48,862 nucleotides of DNA, taken from positions 1 through 48,862 of IMG/VR virus record IMGVR_UViG_3300030202_004216; one strand, given 5' to 3'. This document shows positions 1 to 8,000 of the stretch, piece by piece (the first letter of the stretch is position 1; each line of letters begins with the position of its first letter). The position numbers and the translations under genes are program-made. The notes beneath the pieces are model-generated. The model was given only the letters and a program-made list of their open reading frames with translations. It was not told the DNA's origin and searched no databases. Source of the DNA: a virus.

Positions 1-975
1 ATGGCCTACATCGAAAAACGGGGCGACTCATGGCGTGCACAGATACGCCGGAAGGGTTACCCGACTATCTCCGCGACATTCGACACCAAGGCGGAAGCCC
101 AGCGCTGGGCAACCGAGATCGAGGGTGATATGTCGCGCGCGCGTTTTGTTGATATCCGAGAGGCCGAGCAGACCTCGATTGCCGACGCGCTGCGCCGGTA
201 CCGCCGAGAGGTGACAGATTATAAGAAGGGGGCAAAGCAGGAGAGCACCCGGATTGATCGCTGGCTGGAGCATCCGCTGGCAGCGAAGTCACTCGCAACC
301 CTGCGTTCATCCGATCTGGCTGCATGGCGGGACGATGAGCTGCAGGCCGGCAAGTCGGGCTCAACCGTCCGGCTGAACCTCGCCATCATTAGCCACCTGT
401 ACACCATCGCGATAAAGGAATGGGGCATTCAGGGCATCACCAACCCGTGCGCCAGTCTGCGGATGCCGAAACCCGGCAAGGCTCGCGACCGTCGCCCGAC
501 CGTCCAGGAGCTGGCAGCGGTGAAAGAGGCTGCACTGAAATACCATCGTGAGTTGCCGATCATCATTGATCTGGCAGTAGAGACTGCGATGCGCCGTAGC
601 GAGTTGCTGACCCTGCGCCGCGATCAGATCCGGGGCAAGGTGGCACACCTGGAAGATACGAAGAACGGCGACCGCAGGTTGGTGCCGTTGTCAGTGCTGG
701 CGCGTGAGCTGCTGGCCAGCCTGCCGCCGCGGATCGATGGCAAGGTGTTCTCGATCGCGCCGAACTCCGTCAGCAGCTACTTCCCGAGAGCCTGCGCCGA
801 TGCAGGCGTTTCCGGTCTGACCCTTCACGACCTGCGCCATGAGGCGACAAGCCGTCTGTTTGAGCGCGGGCTGAACATGATGGAGGTGGCCGCTATCACC
901 GGCCACAAAACCCTCACCCAGCTCAAACGCTACACCCACCTCAGCCCGCATGACCTGGCCGACAAGCTAGGCTAA
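1..975 (+). CDS. int: tyrosine-family phage integrase
   Basis: A 324-residue site-specific recombinase that would insert and excise the prophage at tRNA-Ser. An N-terminal arm-binding and SAM-like core-binding region covers about residues 1-160. The catalytic domain shows the family residues: Arg198 (ETAMRRSEL), Lys221, His276 and Arg279 (HDLRH), His302 (GHK) and Tyr311 (KRYTHL). Length is normal. The gene starts at base 1, so its ribosome site and promoter are outside the window. It converges on the minus-strand gene at 941-1204 and overlaps its 3' end by 35 bp. An integrase at the prophage edge next to the target tRNA is the usual arrangement. Confidence 0.97.
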   Translation: MAYIEKRGDSWRAQIRRKGYPTISATFDTKAEAQRWATEIEGDMSRARFVDIREAEQTSIADALRRYRREVTDYKKGAKQESTRIDRWLEHPLAAKSLATLRSSDLAAWRDDELQAGKSGSTVRLNLAIISHLYTIAIKEWGIQGITNPCASLRMPKPGKARDRRPTVQELAAVKEAALKYHRELPIIIDLAVETAMRRSELLTLRRDQIRGKVAHLEDTKNGDRRLVPLSVLARELLASLPPRIDGKVFSIAPNSVSSYFPRACADAGVSGLTLHDLRHEATSRLFERGLNMMEVAAITGHKTLTQLKRYTHLSPHDLADKLG

Positions 976-1204
976 GCGTCGGCGGCTGGCGGCGCTTTCG
1001 CCCCGTCCGCACTGGCCGGTGCTCGCCTTCCTCATACTCCCTCAGAAAACGACGCACTGACTCGGTACGCCAGCACAGCCGCGAGCCCTGTTTGAACCCG
1101 GGCGGCAACCACTTGGCGCCGTCGCGGATGGCTGTTCTGATTGCGGACTCAGTGCGCCCGAGCATCTGAGCCAGCTCAGGTACATGGATAATTTCGCGCT
1201 CCAT
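941..1204 (-). CDS. small helix-turn-helix protein, probable excisionase
   Basis: An 87-residue basic protein with an N-terminal helix-turn-helix of the Xis/AlpA/MerR-like kind (about residues 7-35: HVPELAQMLGRTESAIRTAI) and an Arg/Lys-rich tail. It is the last gene of the leftward early operon, with GGGAGG just upstream of its ATG. Its 3' end overlaps the integrase 3' end by 35 bp on the opposite strand. Position next to int and small basic composition suggest a recombination directionality factor. That role is inferred from context and not from a diagnostic motif. It could instead be a small regulator. Confidence 0.65.
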   Translation of the reverse strand: MEREIIHVPELAQMLGRTESAIRTAIRDGAKWLPPGFKQGSRLCWRTESVRRFLREYEEGEHRPVRTGRKRRQPPTLSLACRPGHAG

Positions 1205-1221
1205 CGGTCATGCCTCCCGGC

Positions 1222-1668
1222 TCAGTTCAGCTGCTCGAGCAGCTTGGCGCGCTCGGCATTTTCTTTTGTCAGTGGTCGCCACTCGAAGTCGCCTTCGGTA
1301 ACTGCTGCCTCGCTGTCTTTGCAGTCGCATTCGATGCCGACGAGCGCCTGATTCACTGGCAGCCAGTAATTTCGGATTATGCTGCTGTGGTTGTCCTCGG
1401 TTGCGTGCTCTGCATCGAACTGCTTCAGCACCATCCGCGCCTCTTCTGCCGAGCACCGACGAGGAAGCCCAGACCCAGAGCAACGGCTAATCGAGAGGTG
1501 GTATTCCGGGCCGATATCCGCTTCCACCGCCTCAACAGCGCTTATCACATTCAGATTGAGGCGTTGATGGTGGTAACCGACTGCGCAGAACCCTATATTC
1601 AGGTCGACGGAAAACGCTTTCCACGCCGGGTTGTTCGGCTTTTTCGGCTGAATAATTGATTGCGTCAT
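1222..1668 (-). CDS. hypothetical phage protein
   Basis: A 148-residue protein that I do not recognise by name. It looks coding: a GGGAGG ribosome site lies ahead of ATG 1668, codon use is like its neighbours, and it lies head-to-tail with the HTH gene downstream. The middle contains EADIGPEYHLSISR and a short segment GLPRRCSAEEARMVLKQF typical of small conserved phage proteins. There is no signal peptide, membrane helix or metal-binding cluster. As part of the early leftward operon it is probably an accessory takeover or anti-defence factor, but this is only context. Confidence 0.75.
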   Translation of the reverse strand: MTQSIIQPKKPNNPAWKAFSVDLNIGFCAVGYHHQRLNLNVISAVEAVEADIGPEYHLSISRCSGSGLPRRCSAEEARMVLKQFDAEHATEDNHSSIIRNYWLPVNQALVGIECDCKDSEAAVTEGDFEWRPLTKENAERAKLLEQLN

Positions 1669-1727
1669 TTCATGCCTCCCGGCGTGTAGGGTGATGTAAA
1701 AGTGGAATAGGGATAGCCCGATAGGGG

Positions 1728-1750
1728 TAATCGGGCGGATATAGCGGGCG
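1728..1750. repeat. left copy of a 23-bp direct repeat shared with the right prophage end
   Basis: The 23 bp here, containing GGGCGGATATAGCGGGCG, recur exactly at 41655-41677, about 150 bp inside attR. In both places the repeat is preceded by a short sequence able to form a CCCGA/TCGGG stem. This copy lies between two early genes. Exact conservation at both ends of the element suggests a protein-binding site (integrase arm, excisionase or IHF type) or a remnant of recombination. No such motif is known to me. Confidence 0.6.
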
Positions 1751-1752
1751 GG

Positions 1753-1959
1753 TTATTGCTGCTCGACTTCGATCTTATGCCGGCAGTCCGGCACGCCCAT
1801 GTTCACGCGGATGCTGCGATAGTCGGGCACTACGCCGCGATCCCATTGCGTGAACGCCATGTAGCGCTGGCATGTGTCGCGCTCCGGGCACCACTGGCCG
1901 TCCGGTAGCAGGTCAAATCGTCCGGCGCACCGGGCTATGTCGAATGGCAGGGTCTTCAT
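1753..1959 (-). CDS. small cysteine-containing hypothetical protein
   Basis: A 68-residue protein starting MKTLPFDIARCAGRF, with four cysteines (about residues 11, 24, 30 and 59) that could bind a metal. Its ATG overlaps the stop of the gene upstream (1956-2153), which indicates translational coupling inside the early operon. Similar short cysteine-bearing proteins are common in Pseudomonas phage early regions. I cannot assign a function. Confidence 0.7.
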   Translation of the reverse strand: MKTLPFDIARCAGRFDLLPDGQWCPERDTCQRYMAFTQWDRGVVPDYRSIRVNMGVPDCRHKIEVEQQ

Positions 1960-2153
1960 GGCTTTTCGCCTTTAATCGCCCTATGGCAGGCGTTCGATCC
2001 GGCTATGTACGACTCGCCCATGATCGCCCGCATCTCATCTCGCATGACCTTGAGCGTTGAGGGCATCGTGTAGTTTGCGAGACTGCTGCCTGACGCCCTG
2101 AGAACCCTATCTAGCGCGTCGTCGATGCGCTGCTGTGCGGCTGATACGCTCAC
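1956..2153 (-). CDS. hypothetical early protein
   Basis: A 65-residue, mostly helical protein (MSVSAAQQRIDDALDRVLRA...). Both ends overlap neighbouring genes by 4 bp, the ATGA pattern typical of this operon. No membrane segment, cysteine cluster or catalytic motif is visible, and no function can be given. Confidence 0.7.
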   Translation of the reverse strand: MSVSAAQQRIDDALDRVLRASGSSLANYTMPSTLKVMRDEMRAIMGESYIAGSNACHRAIKGEKP

Positions 2154-2365
2154 GCCTCACTCTCCTTGCCCAGATACTCCAGGCACCAAGTTGGATGAAA
2201 GGGCATGGTGTGCTTGCAGCCATCCAACTGGATGTTTAGGCGGCATTCGCGCGCACTGCGGATCGTTCCGAGTTCGCGTTTGCCGCTGCCTGTGTAGGCC
2301 ACCCGGCCGCCACGCTTCGCTGGTACCCCATACCACTTCCGGGTTCGCTCCATGTTTCCAGCCAT
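2150..2365 (-). CDS. small conserved phage protein, SH3/KOW-like
   Basis: A 71-residue protein. The ATG at 2365 overlaps the upstream stop as TGATG and is preferred over the in-frame GTG three bases further upstream. The sequence YGVPAKRGGRVAYTGSG, followed by a beta-rich stretch and FHPTWCLEYL, matches a small phage protein family I have seen in many Pseudomonas phages, probably a short beta-barrel. No enzymatic residues are evident. Function unknown. Confidence 0.75.
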   Translation of the reverse strand: MAGNMERTRKWYGVPAKRGGRVAYTGSGKRELGTIRSARECRLNIQLDGCKHTMPFHPTWCLEYLGKESEA

Positions 2366-3150
2366 CACTCACCCTCCTTGCCCTGCTGGGCTAGGGCTGC
2401 TTCGTGTTCAGCCTTGATCGCCAGCACCTCGCTGTGGTCAATATCGCCGCGCAGGTACGCATCCAGCTCGACATAGGTTTCACTGTTCTCGCGTAGAGAC
2501 TGCTGGCACTGCTCAAGCAGCCATTGCTGGGCAGCAATCCGCGCCTTGTCTGCTTCAATAATTAGGGCCATTTCACGCATAGCAGGCGCTAGATCTTGTG
2601 GGCGATCTTCAAAACCTTCTACCGGCTCGCTGATGCCTACAGATCTGGGGATGCCAGTGCACTGTCTGACGGCCATGTTATGCATGGCGTAGTCATCTCT
2701 CTGACGGTAAAGCTGCTCAAGAATAGCCTTGTCTGCTGCGTGGGCGGCTTGCAACCTTTCCGCTTCAGCTTGCAACCTTTCGTGGTCGGTGAGGCGGATG
2801 AGCGCGGTTGCTGAAGCCGAAAGCCGCAAACGAACCTTTGCCATTTCTTTCGGCAGCAACAAAACATGAGATCCGCTTTCGCTTTCAAACACGTCGTACC
2901 CTGCAACTTCAGGCACGCCGGATCGCGCCTCTTGATAGGTGTAAGTCTCCCGGCGATTCCACATGGCTCTGACCGCCTCTTTCGCCTCGGCAATCATGCC
3001 TGCGCCGCACCCGCACTCGATAACGTGCGAGCCAGGGTGATCAGGGACGCCCAGCGCTTTCAGTGGGCCGCTATGGGTATGCGGCTCGATAGCGCGCTCA
3101 AGCGGATCGGCTCCGCAGAACGGGCATGGCAACACCTCCGGCTTACTCAT
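2365..3150 (-). CDS. Lar-like (restriction alleviation family) zinc-ribbon protein with coiled-coil extension
   Basis: The start is placed at ATG 3150, giving 261 residues, because GGGGG precedes it and it overlaps the upstream gene's stop. The open frame upstream of this ATG lacks a credible start. Residues 6-60 carry the Lar-type signature: LPCPFCG near the N-terminus, a second pair in IECGCGAGM, and the closing MWNRRE. Known Lar proteins relieve type I restriction in Rac prophage, but many phage proteins share only the fold, so the role is inferred. The C-terminal two thirds are charged and helical (coiled coil), unlike the roughly 60-residue classical Lar. Confidence 0.75.
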   Translation of the reverse strand: MSKPEVLPCPFCGADPLERAIEPHTHSGPLKALGVPDHPGSHVIECGCGAGMIAEAKEAVRAMWNRRETYTYQEARSGVPEVAGYDVFESESGSHVLLLPKEMAKVRLRLSASATALIRLTDHERLQAEAERLQAAHAADKAILEQLYRQRDDYAMHNMAVRQCTGIPRSVGISEPVEGFEDRPQDLAPAMREMALIIEADKARIAAQQWLLEQCQQSLRENSETYVELDAYLRGDIDHSEVLAIKAEHEAALAQQGKEGE

Positions 3151-3349
3151 GGGGCTGCCCCCTGTAATGTTTTGGCCTGCCGCTGTCGTCAATCCACGGC
3201 GCGCTAAGGTTTTCGTCCATGCACGGTGGCGTTCTTGCAATGCTGCAGCCGCACGCATGGCATGAGTGGCCGGTGCATCCAGAGTTTGTGGGAAAGCCGT
3301 CTCTGCAGATGCCGTGGGTGCCGGTGAATGATTTGCATGTGTCAGGCAT
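3143..3349 (-). CDS. small cysteine-rich hypothetical protein
   Basis: A 68-residue protein with eight cysteines or more, including CKSFTG, GICRDG, SGCTGHSCHACGCS and PPCMD, probably binding one or two zinc ions. An AGGAGG ribosome site lies 6 bases ahead of ATG 3349. The gene overlaps the stop of the methylase upstream by 8 bp and the start of the Lar-like gene downstream by 8 bp. This tight packing and the good ribosome site support a real gene. Function unknown. Confidence 0.75.
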   Translation of the reverse strand: MPDTCKSFTGTHGICRDGFPTNSGCTGHSCHACGCSIARTPPCMDENLSAPWIDDSGRPKHYRGQPHE

Positions 3350-3860
3350 TTACAACCTCCTGCAGTCCTATAAATCGCCCTGTGAGCGCGCAATCTTTCA
3401 GCGCTTCAGCGTTGTTCCGTCCGTAAGCCACAAGGCACGATGGGGCGCCCGCGTTTGCTGCAGCCCGTCGGCCATCTACATGGTGGAAATGCAATCGCCC
3501 CCGCAGAAACAGCACTGCATCGGCCCGCTCCCAAACCTGACTGAAAAACATTTCTGTTTCAGTTCGAGCAAAGATCAATGCGATGCCGTTGCCATGATCA
3601 GCCAGTCTGGATAACCAAATTCCAGTATCTCGACCGTAAGGCGGGTTAAGCCAAACACGTCCGGCCCACGACTTACTCAGGCCATCGTCAAAAATGCTGT
3701 AGTGGTCTTTGGCTGTGTCCCATGGCCTGCGAATGCCGGGGCTTGCGGGGTCAAGGTCAAACTCACCGAGCGCGGCAATGATTTCAGGCGGCGTCAGCCA
3801 TTCATCTTTGAGCATCGCTGCAGACTGATGGCCTCCCATTCCAGTTTTTCGAGCGCTCAC
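3342..3860 (-). CDS. phage Dam-family DNA N6-adenine methyltransferase
   Basis: A 172-residue protein of the phage Dam family, which methylates adenine in duplex DNA using S-adenosylmethionine. The catalytic NPPY is at residues 72-75 (VWLNPPYGRDTG), preceded by the family's DEWLTPPEII and FDLDPAS segments. The start is GTG 3860 (GGAGG 6 bases upstream), coupled to the upstream stop. A lone phage methylase with no cognate nuclease nearby fits protection of phage DNA from host restriction. Confidence 0.9.
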   Translation of the reverse strand: MSARKTGMGGHQSAAMLKDEWLTPPEIIAALGEFDLDPASPGIRRPWDTAKDHYSIFDDGLSKSWAGRVWLNPPYGRDTGIWLSRLADHGNGIALIFARTETEMFFSQVWERADAVLFLRGRLHFHHVDGRRAAANAGAPSCLVAYGRNNAEALKDCALTGRFIGLQEVVNA

Positions 3861-4522
3861 TTCGCACCTCCGCTCTGGTGGGCGGCGAGGGCGTCGTCTA
3901 CCCAGCGGAATACACGTCCGTCGAACCCGTCAGGGAACCGCTGGCCGTACCGCTTGAACTGCTCCTGAACTGCGGCAAGCACGCTGACCAGCCCCGCCAC
4001 ACCCTGCGCGGCAGTGGGTGCGGGCTGTGGGGTGGTGTAGAGGGGCAGCGCAGCGCCGCCGCTTCTCGCCAGCTTCTCAATCGCTGCGGGGATTGGCTCG
4101 ATGTCCCAGTCACCGGACTCGGCCGCAGTCGCGTCGTCGATCAGCAGCATCGCAACCGCATCCTGCTCCACCCGCTCAACAGGCGCAGCAGACGCAAGGC
4201 GAGCGTCACGCTGATCCGGCGTCTCGCCTTCAAATAGCCCCTCAAATCGCTGATTGCGCCCGCCGTCAGTAGCAAGCCGCTCAACAGGCGCAGGGGCGGC
4301 GGCGAGCATAGCGCGGTATACCTGCTCTGCTTTTCCAAACGTAATAAATTCGTACCAAGCCCTGCGGGCGGCAGCGGACATATCAATAGTCGGCTCAACC
4401 GGCACCACCACACACCCCTCCGGCACACATACCCGCTTGCGCAGCTCTGCCAACTCAGCCTCCAGCACAGCCACTCGTGCCAGCGCCTCGCCTCGGGTCA
4501 GTTCCTCTACTTGCTCGGTCAT
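3857..4522 (-). CDS. hypothetical protein with N-terminal coiled coil
   Basis: 221 residues from ATG 4522, chosen for its GGGGGAG ribosome site and overlap with the upstream gene. An N-terminal heptad-like helix (RVAVLEAELAELRKRV) is followed by VPEGCVVVPVEPT, a phrase common to a loose family of Pseudomonas phage proteins with Ala/Pro-rich low-complexity middles. The C-terminal FDGRVFRWVDDALAAHQ is another conserved-looking stretch. No enzyme motif is present. Function unknown. Confidence 0.75.
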   Translation of the reverse strand: MTEQVEELTRGEALARVAVLEAELAELRKRVCVPEGCVVVPVEPTIDMSAAARRAWYEFITFGKAEQVYRAMLAAAPAPVERLATDGGRNQRFEGLFEGETPDQRDARLASAAPVERVEQDAVAMLLIDDATAAESGDWDIEPIPAAIEKLARSGGAALPLYTTPQPAPTAAQGVAGLVSVLAAVQEQFKRYGQRFPDGFDGRVFRWVDDALAAHQSGGAK

Positions 4523-4704
4523 ATCTCCCCCTGGTACATCTTTGGTGTGAAGCGCGAAGGGCTCCAGTCGCATGACTCGTCTTCTGGAATGTGTCCGAAC
4601 ATGGCGGTGCAGCGATTACAGTGCGCGCAGTCGGCACAGGTCTTGCCGGGCGGCAGATCCATGTCGTCGCCAGTGCGGGGCAGCGGGGCTCTGTTCTCAG
4701 TCAT
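4519..4704 (-). CDS. small zinc-ribbon-like hypothetical protein
   Basis: 61 residues from ATG 4704. The central KTCADCAHCNRCTAMFG followed by DESCDW gives a CxxCxxCxxC-type metal-binding pattern. Both ends overlap neighbours (ATGA downstream, 8 bp upstream). This is a typical small phage early protein whose target is unknown. Confidence 0.7.
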   Translation of the reverse strand: MTENRAPLPRTGDDMDLPPGKTCADCAHCNRCTAMFGHIPEDESCDWSPSRFTPKMYQGEI

Positions 4705-4981
4705 GGCCGCCACCCTCGCTGTCGATTCCAATGGGCTCAAAGCCTTCAATCATCGGTGGGTTGTCGGTGCGAACGCGGCATTCTGCGCAGCCGTTACCGC
4801 AGGCGCCGCAGAACTGCAGGCCTGCGGCAATGGCCTCGCTTTCGGGCTGCATGGCGTGGCGGGCATCGTTGATGCGCTGCTGGCCTTCATGCCAGAGCTG
4901 GGCAAGTTGGGCTTCAGTCATCCATTGATCCACGCGAATATGTACGCGCGGCTCTGGTGGCGCCTTCGGTTTGGCGGTCAT
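4697..4981 (-). CDS. hypothetical early protein with CxxC motifs
   Basis: 94 residues from ATG 4981, preceded by AAGGAT at about 9 bases. A helical N-terminal half (MTEAQLAQLWHEGQQRINDA) leads to FCGACGNGCAEC, a cysteine cluster that may hold zinc. The C-terminus overlaps the next gene. I do not recognise the family. Confidence 0.7.
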   Translation of the reverse strand: MTAKPKAPPEPRVHIRVDQWMTEAQLAQLWHEGQQRINDARHAMQPESEAIAAGLQFCGACGNGCAECRVRTDNPPMIEGFEPIGIDSEGGGHD

Positions 4982-5074
4982 GTGGGTAGATCCTTTTCAG
5001 GCTTGTGCGCCCTTGGCCGGCGCAGTTGGAATTTCTGGAAGAAGTCACGGCGGCTACCTTCTGTCTGGCGTCCG
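4982..5074 (-). other. short stretch with no convincing gene
   Basis: All three minus frames are locally open but none has a good start. One frame without ATG, GTG or TTG ends in a TGA overlapping the ATG at 4981, which looks like the tail of a lost gene. Another has a GTG preceded by AAGGT but would overlap most of the next gene. I regard it as a decayed remnant continuous with the interrupted gene at 5075-5338. Confidence 0.3.
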
Positions 5075-5338
5075 CTAATGCGTGCTGGCGCTCCAGCCAG
5101 CGCTGGTCACTTGGTTTCCCGCGTCAGCAATCAGGCTATCTATGATCGCCCCGACGATGGGGACGAGGGTGTGTACTGTCTCGCCGCGAACGACAGCGCT
5201 GTGCGTTTGCTTGACTCCGGACGGCAGCACCAGCCAGGCTTTCACGCGCTACTTGGTTGGCTTGGTTGGCGGCGTGCCTTTTGCGAGCGTGTTGCGGCTG
5301 ACGCCATCAACGCAGGTGCAGGTAACGATGCAGGCCAT
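5075..5338 (-). pseudogene. small early gene split by an in-frame amber codon
   Basis: ATG 5338 overlaps the upstream stop as TGATG, so translation should be coupled. It reads 29 residues (MACIVTCTCVDGVSR...) to a TAG at 5249-5251. The same frame then continues through CGC and a GTG for another 56 residues (VKAWLVLPSGVKQTHSAVV...) to a TAG at 5075. Codon use on both sides of the first TAG matches the operon. The simplest view is one 87-codon gene with a nonsense mutation. Separate tiny genes or amber read-through are alternatives. Function unknown. Confidence 0.45.
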
Positions 5339-5658
5339 CAGCGCTTTCTCCCGACCGGAAGTCCGTTGAACTTGATACCGTTCTTCTGGGCTATCAGCTT
5401 CACCCTGTCCCGCGTCATCGGCTTCTTGCACAGCTTCTCGTCGTTGATGATCATGGCTGCGTACTGGGTGGACTTGCCTTCGCGGGCCAATTGGCGGACG
5501 CGCCGAATGATGGCAGTGCTGAATGTTTCTTTTCGCGGCGGGCGCGGAACCGGCTTGAACTCTGGCCCCTGGATGACTTTTCCGCCACCGGCGGTAAAGA
5601 TCGCCACCTTGGCGGCCAGGTCGGCCGCCTTGTCGTTGTTTATTGATGGTCGGTACAT
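5338..5658 (-). CDS. hypothetical basic protein, possible DNA-binding
   Basis: A 106-residue protein with a Pro-rich middle (FKPVPRPPRKET) and a basic C-terminal half. The segment IIRRVRQLAREGKSTQYAAMI followed by TRDRVKLIAQKNGIKF has the helix spacing of a recombinase or sigma-like helix-turn-helix. It lies immediately downstream of the RdgC-like gene. DNA binding is an inference from this pattern, and no family name can be assigned. Confidence 0.7.
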   Translation of the reverse strand: MYRPSINNDKAADLAAKVAIFTAGGGKVIQGPEFKPVPRPPRKETFSTAIIRRVRQLAREGKSTQYAAMIINDEKLCKKPMTRDRVKLIAQKNGIKFNGLPVGRKR

Positions 5659-5665
5659 GGCATCC

Positions 5666-6787
5666 TCACAACACGGTGCGCGTGCCGTCGTGGGCCATTG
5701 GGCTGACTACGCCGTCCTTTTCCATGCGCTCGACCATGCGGGCGGATCGGTTGTACCCGATCTTCAGTTGGCGCTGAATGGCGGAAATGGATGCGCGGCC
5801 AGACTGCCGAACGTAAGCGACTGCCTCGTGGTAGAGGTCGTCGCTCTGGTCGTCAGCAGCCTCGGCTTCGGTTGCCGGGGTATCAATCTCGATGTCCATT
5901 TGGCGACCGAACACCACGCACAACTCACTCAGCGCCGCAGCGAACTGACTAACCTCGATGTGGGCGGTGCGCGCCCAGATGTCGGCGAACTCTTCTTCTG
6001 CCTGCGCATCCTCTGCCGCCTCGCTGCCGAAGAAATGGACCTTGCTGAAGCGGAACTTGCCGTTGAGCACGAACGACATGGAGCCGTGCTCAAGCTCCAG
6101 CTTTTCGACATCCATGCCGGCACGGATCGCCTCAAGCAAGCCATCGCGGGCGTGATCCAGGCTAAGCACGTCGAATACGATCTTCTCGGCTTCACCCTTC
6201 ATCGTCACGCTGTCGCCGATATTGAACTTGCCAAAGTCCTTGGGCATTTCGTTCAAGTGGTTCTTCAGGTGCGCAGTCAGGCCGTAGCGCACGCCGTCGA
6301 CGTGAATGGTGGTCGTCTTGACCGACTCGCAGGCGTTGATCAGTAGATTCATCATCGTGCGGGCGTTGCGTTCGGCGCTGGTGGCGACGATCAGGTACTT
6401 CTCAGCAGGCCAATAGAAGGCGCGCACCATGGTCGTGCTGACAAGTGCGGTTGTGACCAGCCTGGCGAAGACCGCTTCTTTGATTTCGGCGATGCGGCCT
6501 TTATCTAAGTCGTGGCCGGCGTCTGCCGTGGCGCTGTCGATAGCCGCCTTCTGAGCCGCTTTTACCGGGCCGGTGGGCAGGATTTTTTCGTCCATGCGCA
6601 GCACGAACGAGTAGCCGCCCGGGAACTCGGCGACAAGGTTGGGGGAAACGTCGGTTTCAACGAACCCGTAGCTGTTGGCCTGGCACTCGCTGATTTCCTT
6701 GAAGCGCAGCGGCTCCATTGCTTCGCCAAGCTGCTTGGCGTCCGGCAGATCCGCAGAGTAAACGATGGCGTTCTTGATGATGTGCAT
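5666..6787 (-). CDS. RdgC-like recombination protein fused to an FtsK gamma domain
   Basis: 373 residues from ATG 6787 (GGAG 10 bases upstream). Residues 1 to about 300 resemble RdgC, the ring-shaped DNA-binding protein that modulates RecA: an [10 protein letters not shown] start, [19 protein letters not shown], and [17 protein letters not shown]. After an acidic linker ([13 protein letters not shown]), residues 316-373 are a classical FtsK gamma winged helix ([39 protein letters not shown]). In FtsK that domain reads KOPS sites and activates XerCD. Bacterial RdgC ends near 300 residues, so the tail is an added module. The gene sits downstream of SSB, exonuclease and ERF, which indicates a role in phage recombination. 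Confidence 0.88.
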   Translation of the reverse strand: MHIIKNAIVYSADLPDAKQLGEAMEPLRFKEISECQANSYGFVETDVSPNLVAEFPGGYSFVLRMDEKILPTGPVKAAQKAAIDSATADAGHDLDKGRIAEIKEAVFARLVTTALVSTTMVRAFYWPAEKYLIVATSAERNARTMMNLLINACESVKTTTIHVDGVRYGLTAHLKNHLNEMPKDFGKFNIGDSVTMKGEAEKIVFDVLSLDHARDGLLEAIRAGMDVEKLELEHGSMSFVLNGKFRFSKVHFFGSEAAEDAQAEEEFADIWARTAHIEVSQFAAALSELCVVFGRQMDIEIDTPATEAEAADDQSDDLYHEAVAYVRQSGRASISAIQRQLKIGYNRSARMVERMEKDGVVSPMAHDGTRTVL

Positions 6788-6867
6788 TCTGTGAGAGCTC
6801 CGCACCCCGACGTTCTGCCGGGGTGTTTCTGGTGGGTTGGCAGACGATCGGGACGGCGACTTATGAC

Positions 6868-7350
6868 CTAGAAAGGAATGTCGTCATCGAAGCTGTCGTA
6901 ATCCGGTGCAGGCGCTTGCTGCTGCGGGGCAGGGCGCGACTGCTGGCGCTGCTGCTGTGGCGGTCGTTGCTGCTGCTGGCGGCTCTGCTGTTGGTTGCCC
7001 TGTTGCGGCGCGGGGTCGAGCAGGCGCAGCAGGCCGTTCTGATCCACGACAATCTCCGTGGTGTAGCGCTTGATGCCATCCTTCTCCCACTCACGGGTCT
7101 GCAAGCGACCTTCGATATAGGCTTTGGAACCGCGACGCACATATTCGCCTGCAACCTCTGCGATGCGACCGAAGAACACGATGCGGTGCCACTCGGTGCG
7201 CTCCTGCGTTTGCCCGGTCTGCTTGTCTTTCCAGCTGTCAGTGGTTGCCAAGGTGATGTTGGTAACGGCGGCCCCAGATGGCGTGTAGCGCGTCTCTGGA
7301 TCTGCTCCGACATTACCGATCAGAATTACTTTGTTTACACCCTTTGCCAT
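6868..7350 (-). CDS. ssb: single-stranded DNA-binding protein
   Basis: A 160-residue SSB. The OB fold occupies about residues 1-110 ([50 protein letters not shown]). A Gln-rich flexible linker follows, and the protein ends in the acidic tip DDDIPF that recruits partner proteins. AAGGGG precedes ATG 7350. Co-transcribed with the exonuclease and ERF genes, it should coat single strands during phage recombination and replication. Confidence 0.97.
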   Translation of the reverse strand: MAKGVNKVILIGNVGADPETRYTPSGAAVTNITLATTDSWKDKQTGQTQERTEWHRIVFFGRIAEVAGEYVRRGSKAYIEGRLQTREWEKDGIKRYTTEIVVDQNGLLRLLDPAPQQGNQQQSRQQQQRPPQQQRQQSRPAPQQQAPAPDYDSFDDDIPF

Positions 7351-7360
7351 GGTTTTCCCC

Positions 7361-7993
7361 TTATGCGGTCAGGCCCAGATCAACGCCGAGAACCTTCTCC
7401 ATGCGCTTTTCCAGGTGCCAATAGAACTTTTCAGTGAGTTGCTTGTACTTGGCGAACAGTTGTTCGTCCCGGTGCAGGCGCTTGATGAACAGCGGCATGC
7501 CTGGGCTGTAGCTGATGAAGTCGATCCACTCACGTTCGCTCATCCATAGCCCGCCCATGCACTGGTGGTAGTGCTCGTCAGGAACCTTGTCCTCCAAGAT
7601 CACGCGCACCTGCAGGTGCGGCTTCTTGGTTTTGATTTCCACCGCACCATTCGCCCCAATAAGGCCGTCAGGGGAGTAGCCGCAATCATGGTTGAGGATG
7701 ATGCCGACCTCGGTGATGTCGCACTCGTTGCGCTCGGCGTACATGGCGCGTGCGACCGGCTCAAACTCGTGTCCCTGCTCGGTGTAGCGGTTGCCCTGCC
7801 AGTCGTCGGCAGGCTTCCCGGTGATGCGCTCCCCGATCAGCTTGTCCATGTAGGTGAGAGCGCCCGTACCAAAGCCGGTCACTTTGCACTTTCCTGCGAC
7901 GTTCAGCGGGTCGAGCTCGGACATGGTGATGATGCCGCAGCGGATCGCCAGCCATTCCGGGCTGCCTTGCTCCAGGTTGTCGATGATTTGCAT
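7361..7993 (-). CDS. YqaJ/lambda-type 5'-3' DNA exonuclease
   Basis: A 210-residue nuclease of the PD-(D/E)xK superfamily that processes double-stranded ends into 3' overhangs for annealing. Early [23 protein letters not shown], and the catalytic core Asp109 (GYSPDGLIG) with Glu119-Ile-Lys121 (AVEIKTKKP) are visible. It partners with the ERF annealing protein at 9020-9832, the same pairing as lambda Exo with Beta or P22 Erf. The 8-bp gap to the next gene upstream supports an operon. Confidence 0.92.
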   Translation of the reverse strand: MQIIDNLEQGSPEWLAIRCGIITMSELDPLNVAGKCKVTGFGTGALTYMDKLIGERITGKPADDWQGNRYTEQGHEFEPVARAMYAERNECDITEVGIILNHDCGYSPDGLIGANGAVEIKTKKPHLQVRVILEDKVPDEHYHQCMGGLWMSEREWIDFISYSPGMPLFIKRLHRDEQLFAKYKQLTEKFYWHLEKRMEKVLGVDLGLTA

Positions 7994-8000
7994 GGTGCCC

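Noticed and set aside
2365-3393. 342-residue version of the Lar-like protein
   Set aside because: The extra 81 residues lack a ribosome site and overlap the well-supported cysteine-rich gene at 3143-3349. The ATG at 3150 is better.
4511-6346. Plus-strand frame of 611 codons across the early genes
   Set aside because: It runs antisense through at least five well-supported overlapping genes including the RdgC fusion and has no ribosome site.
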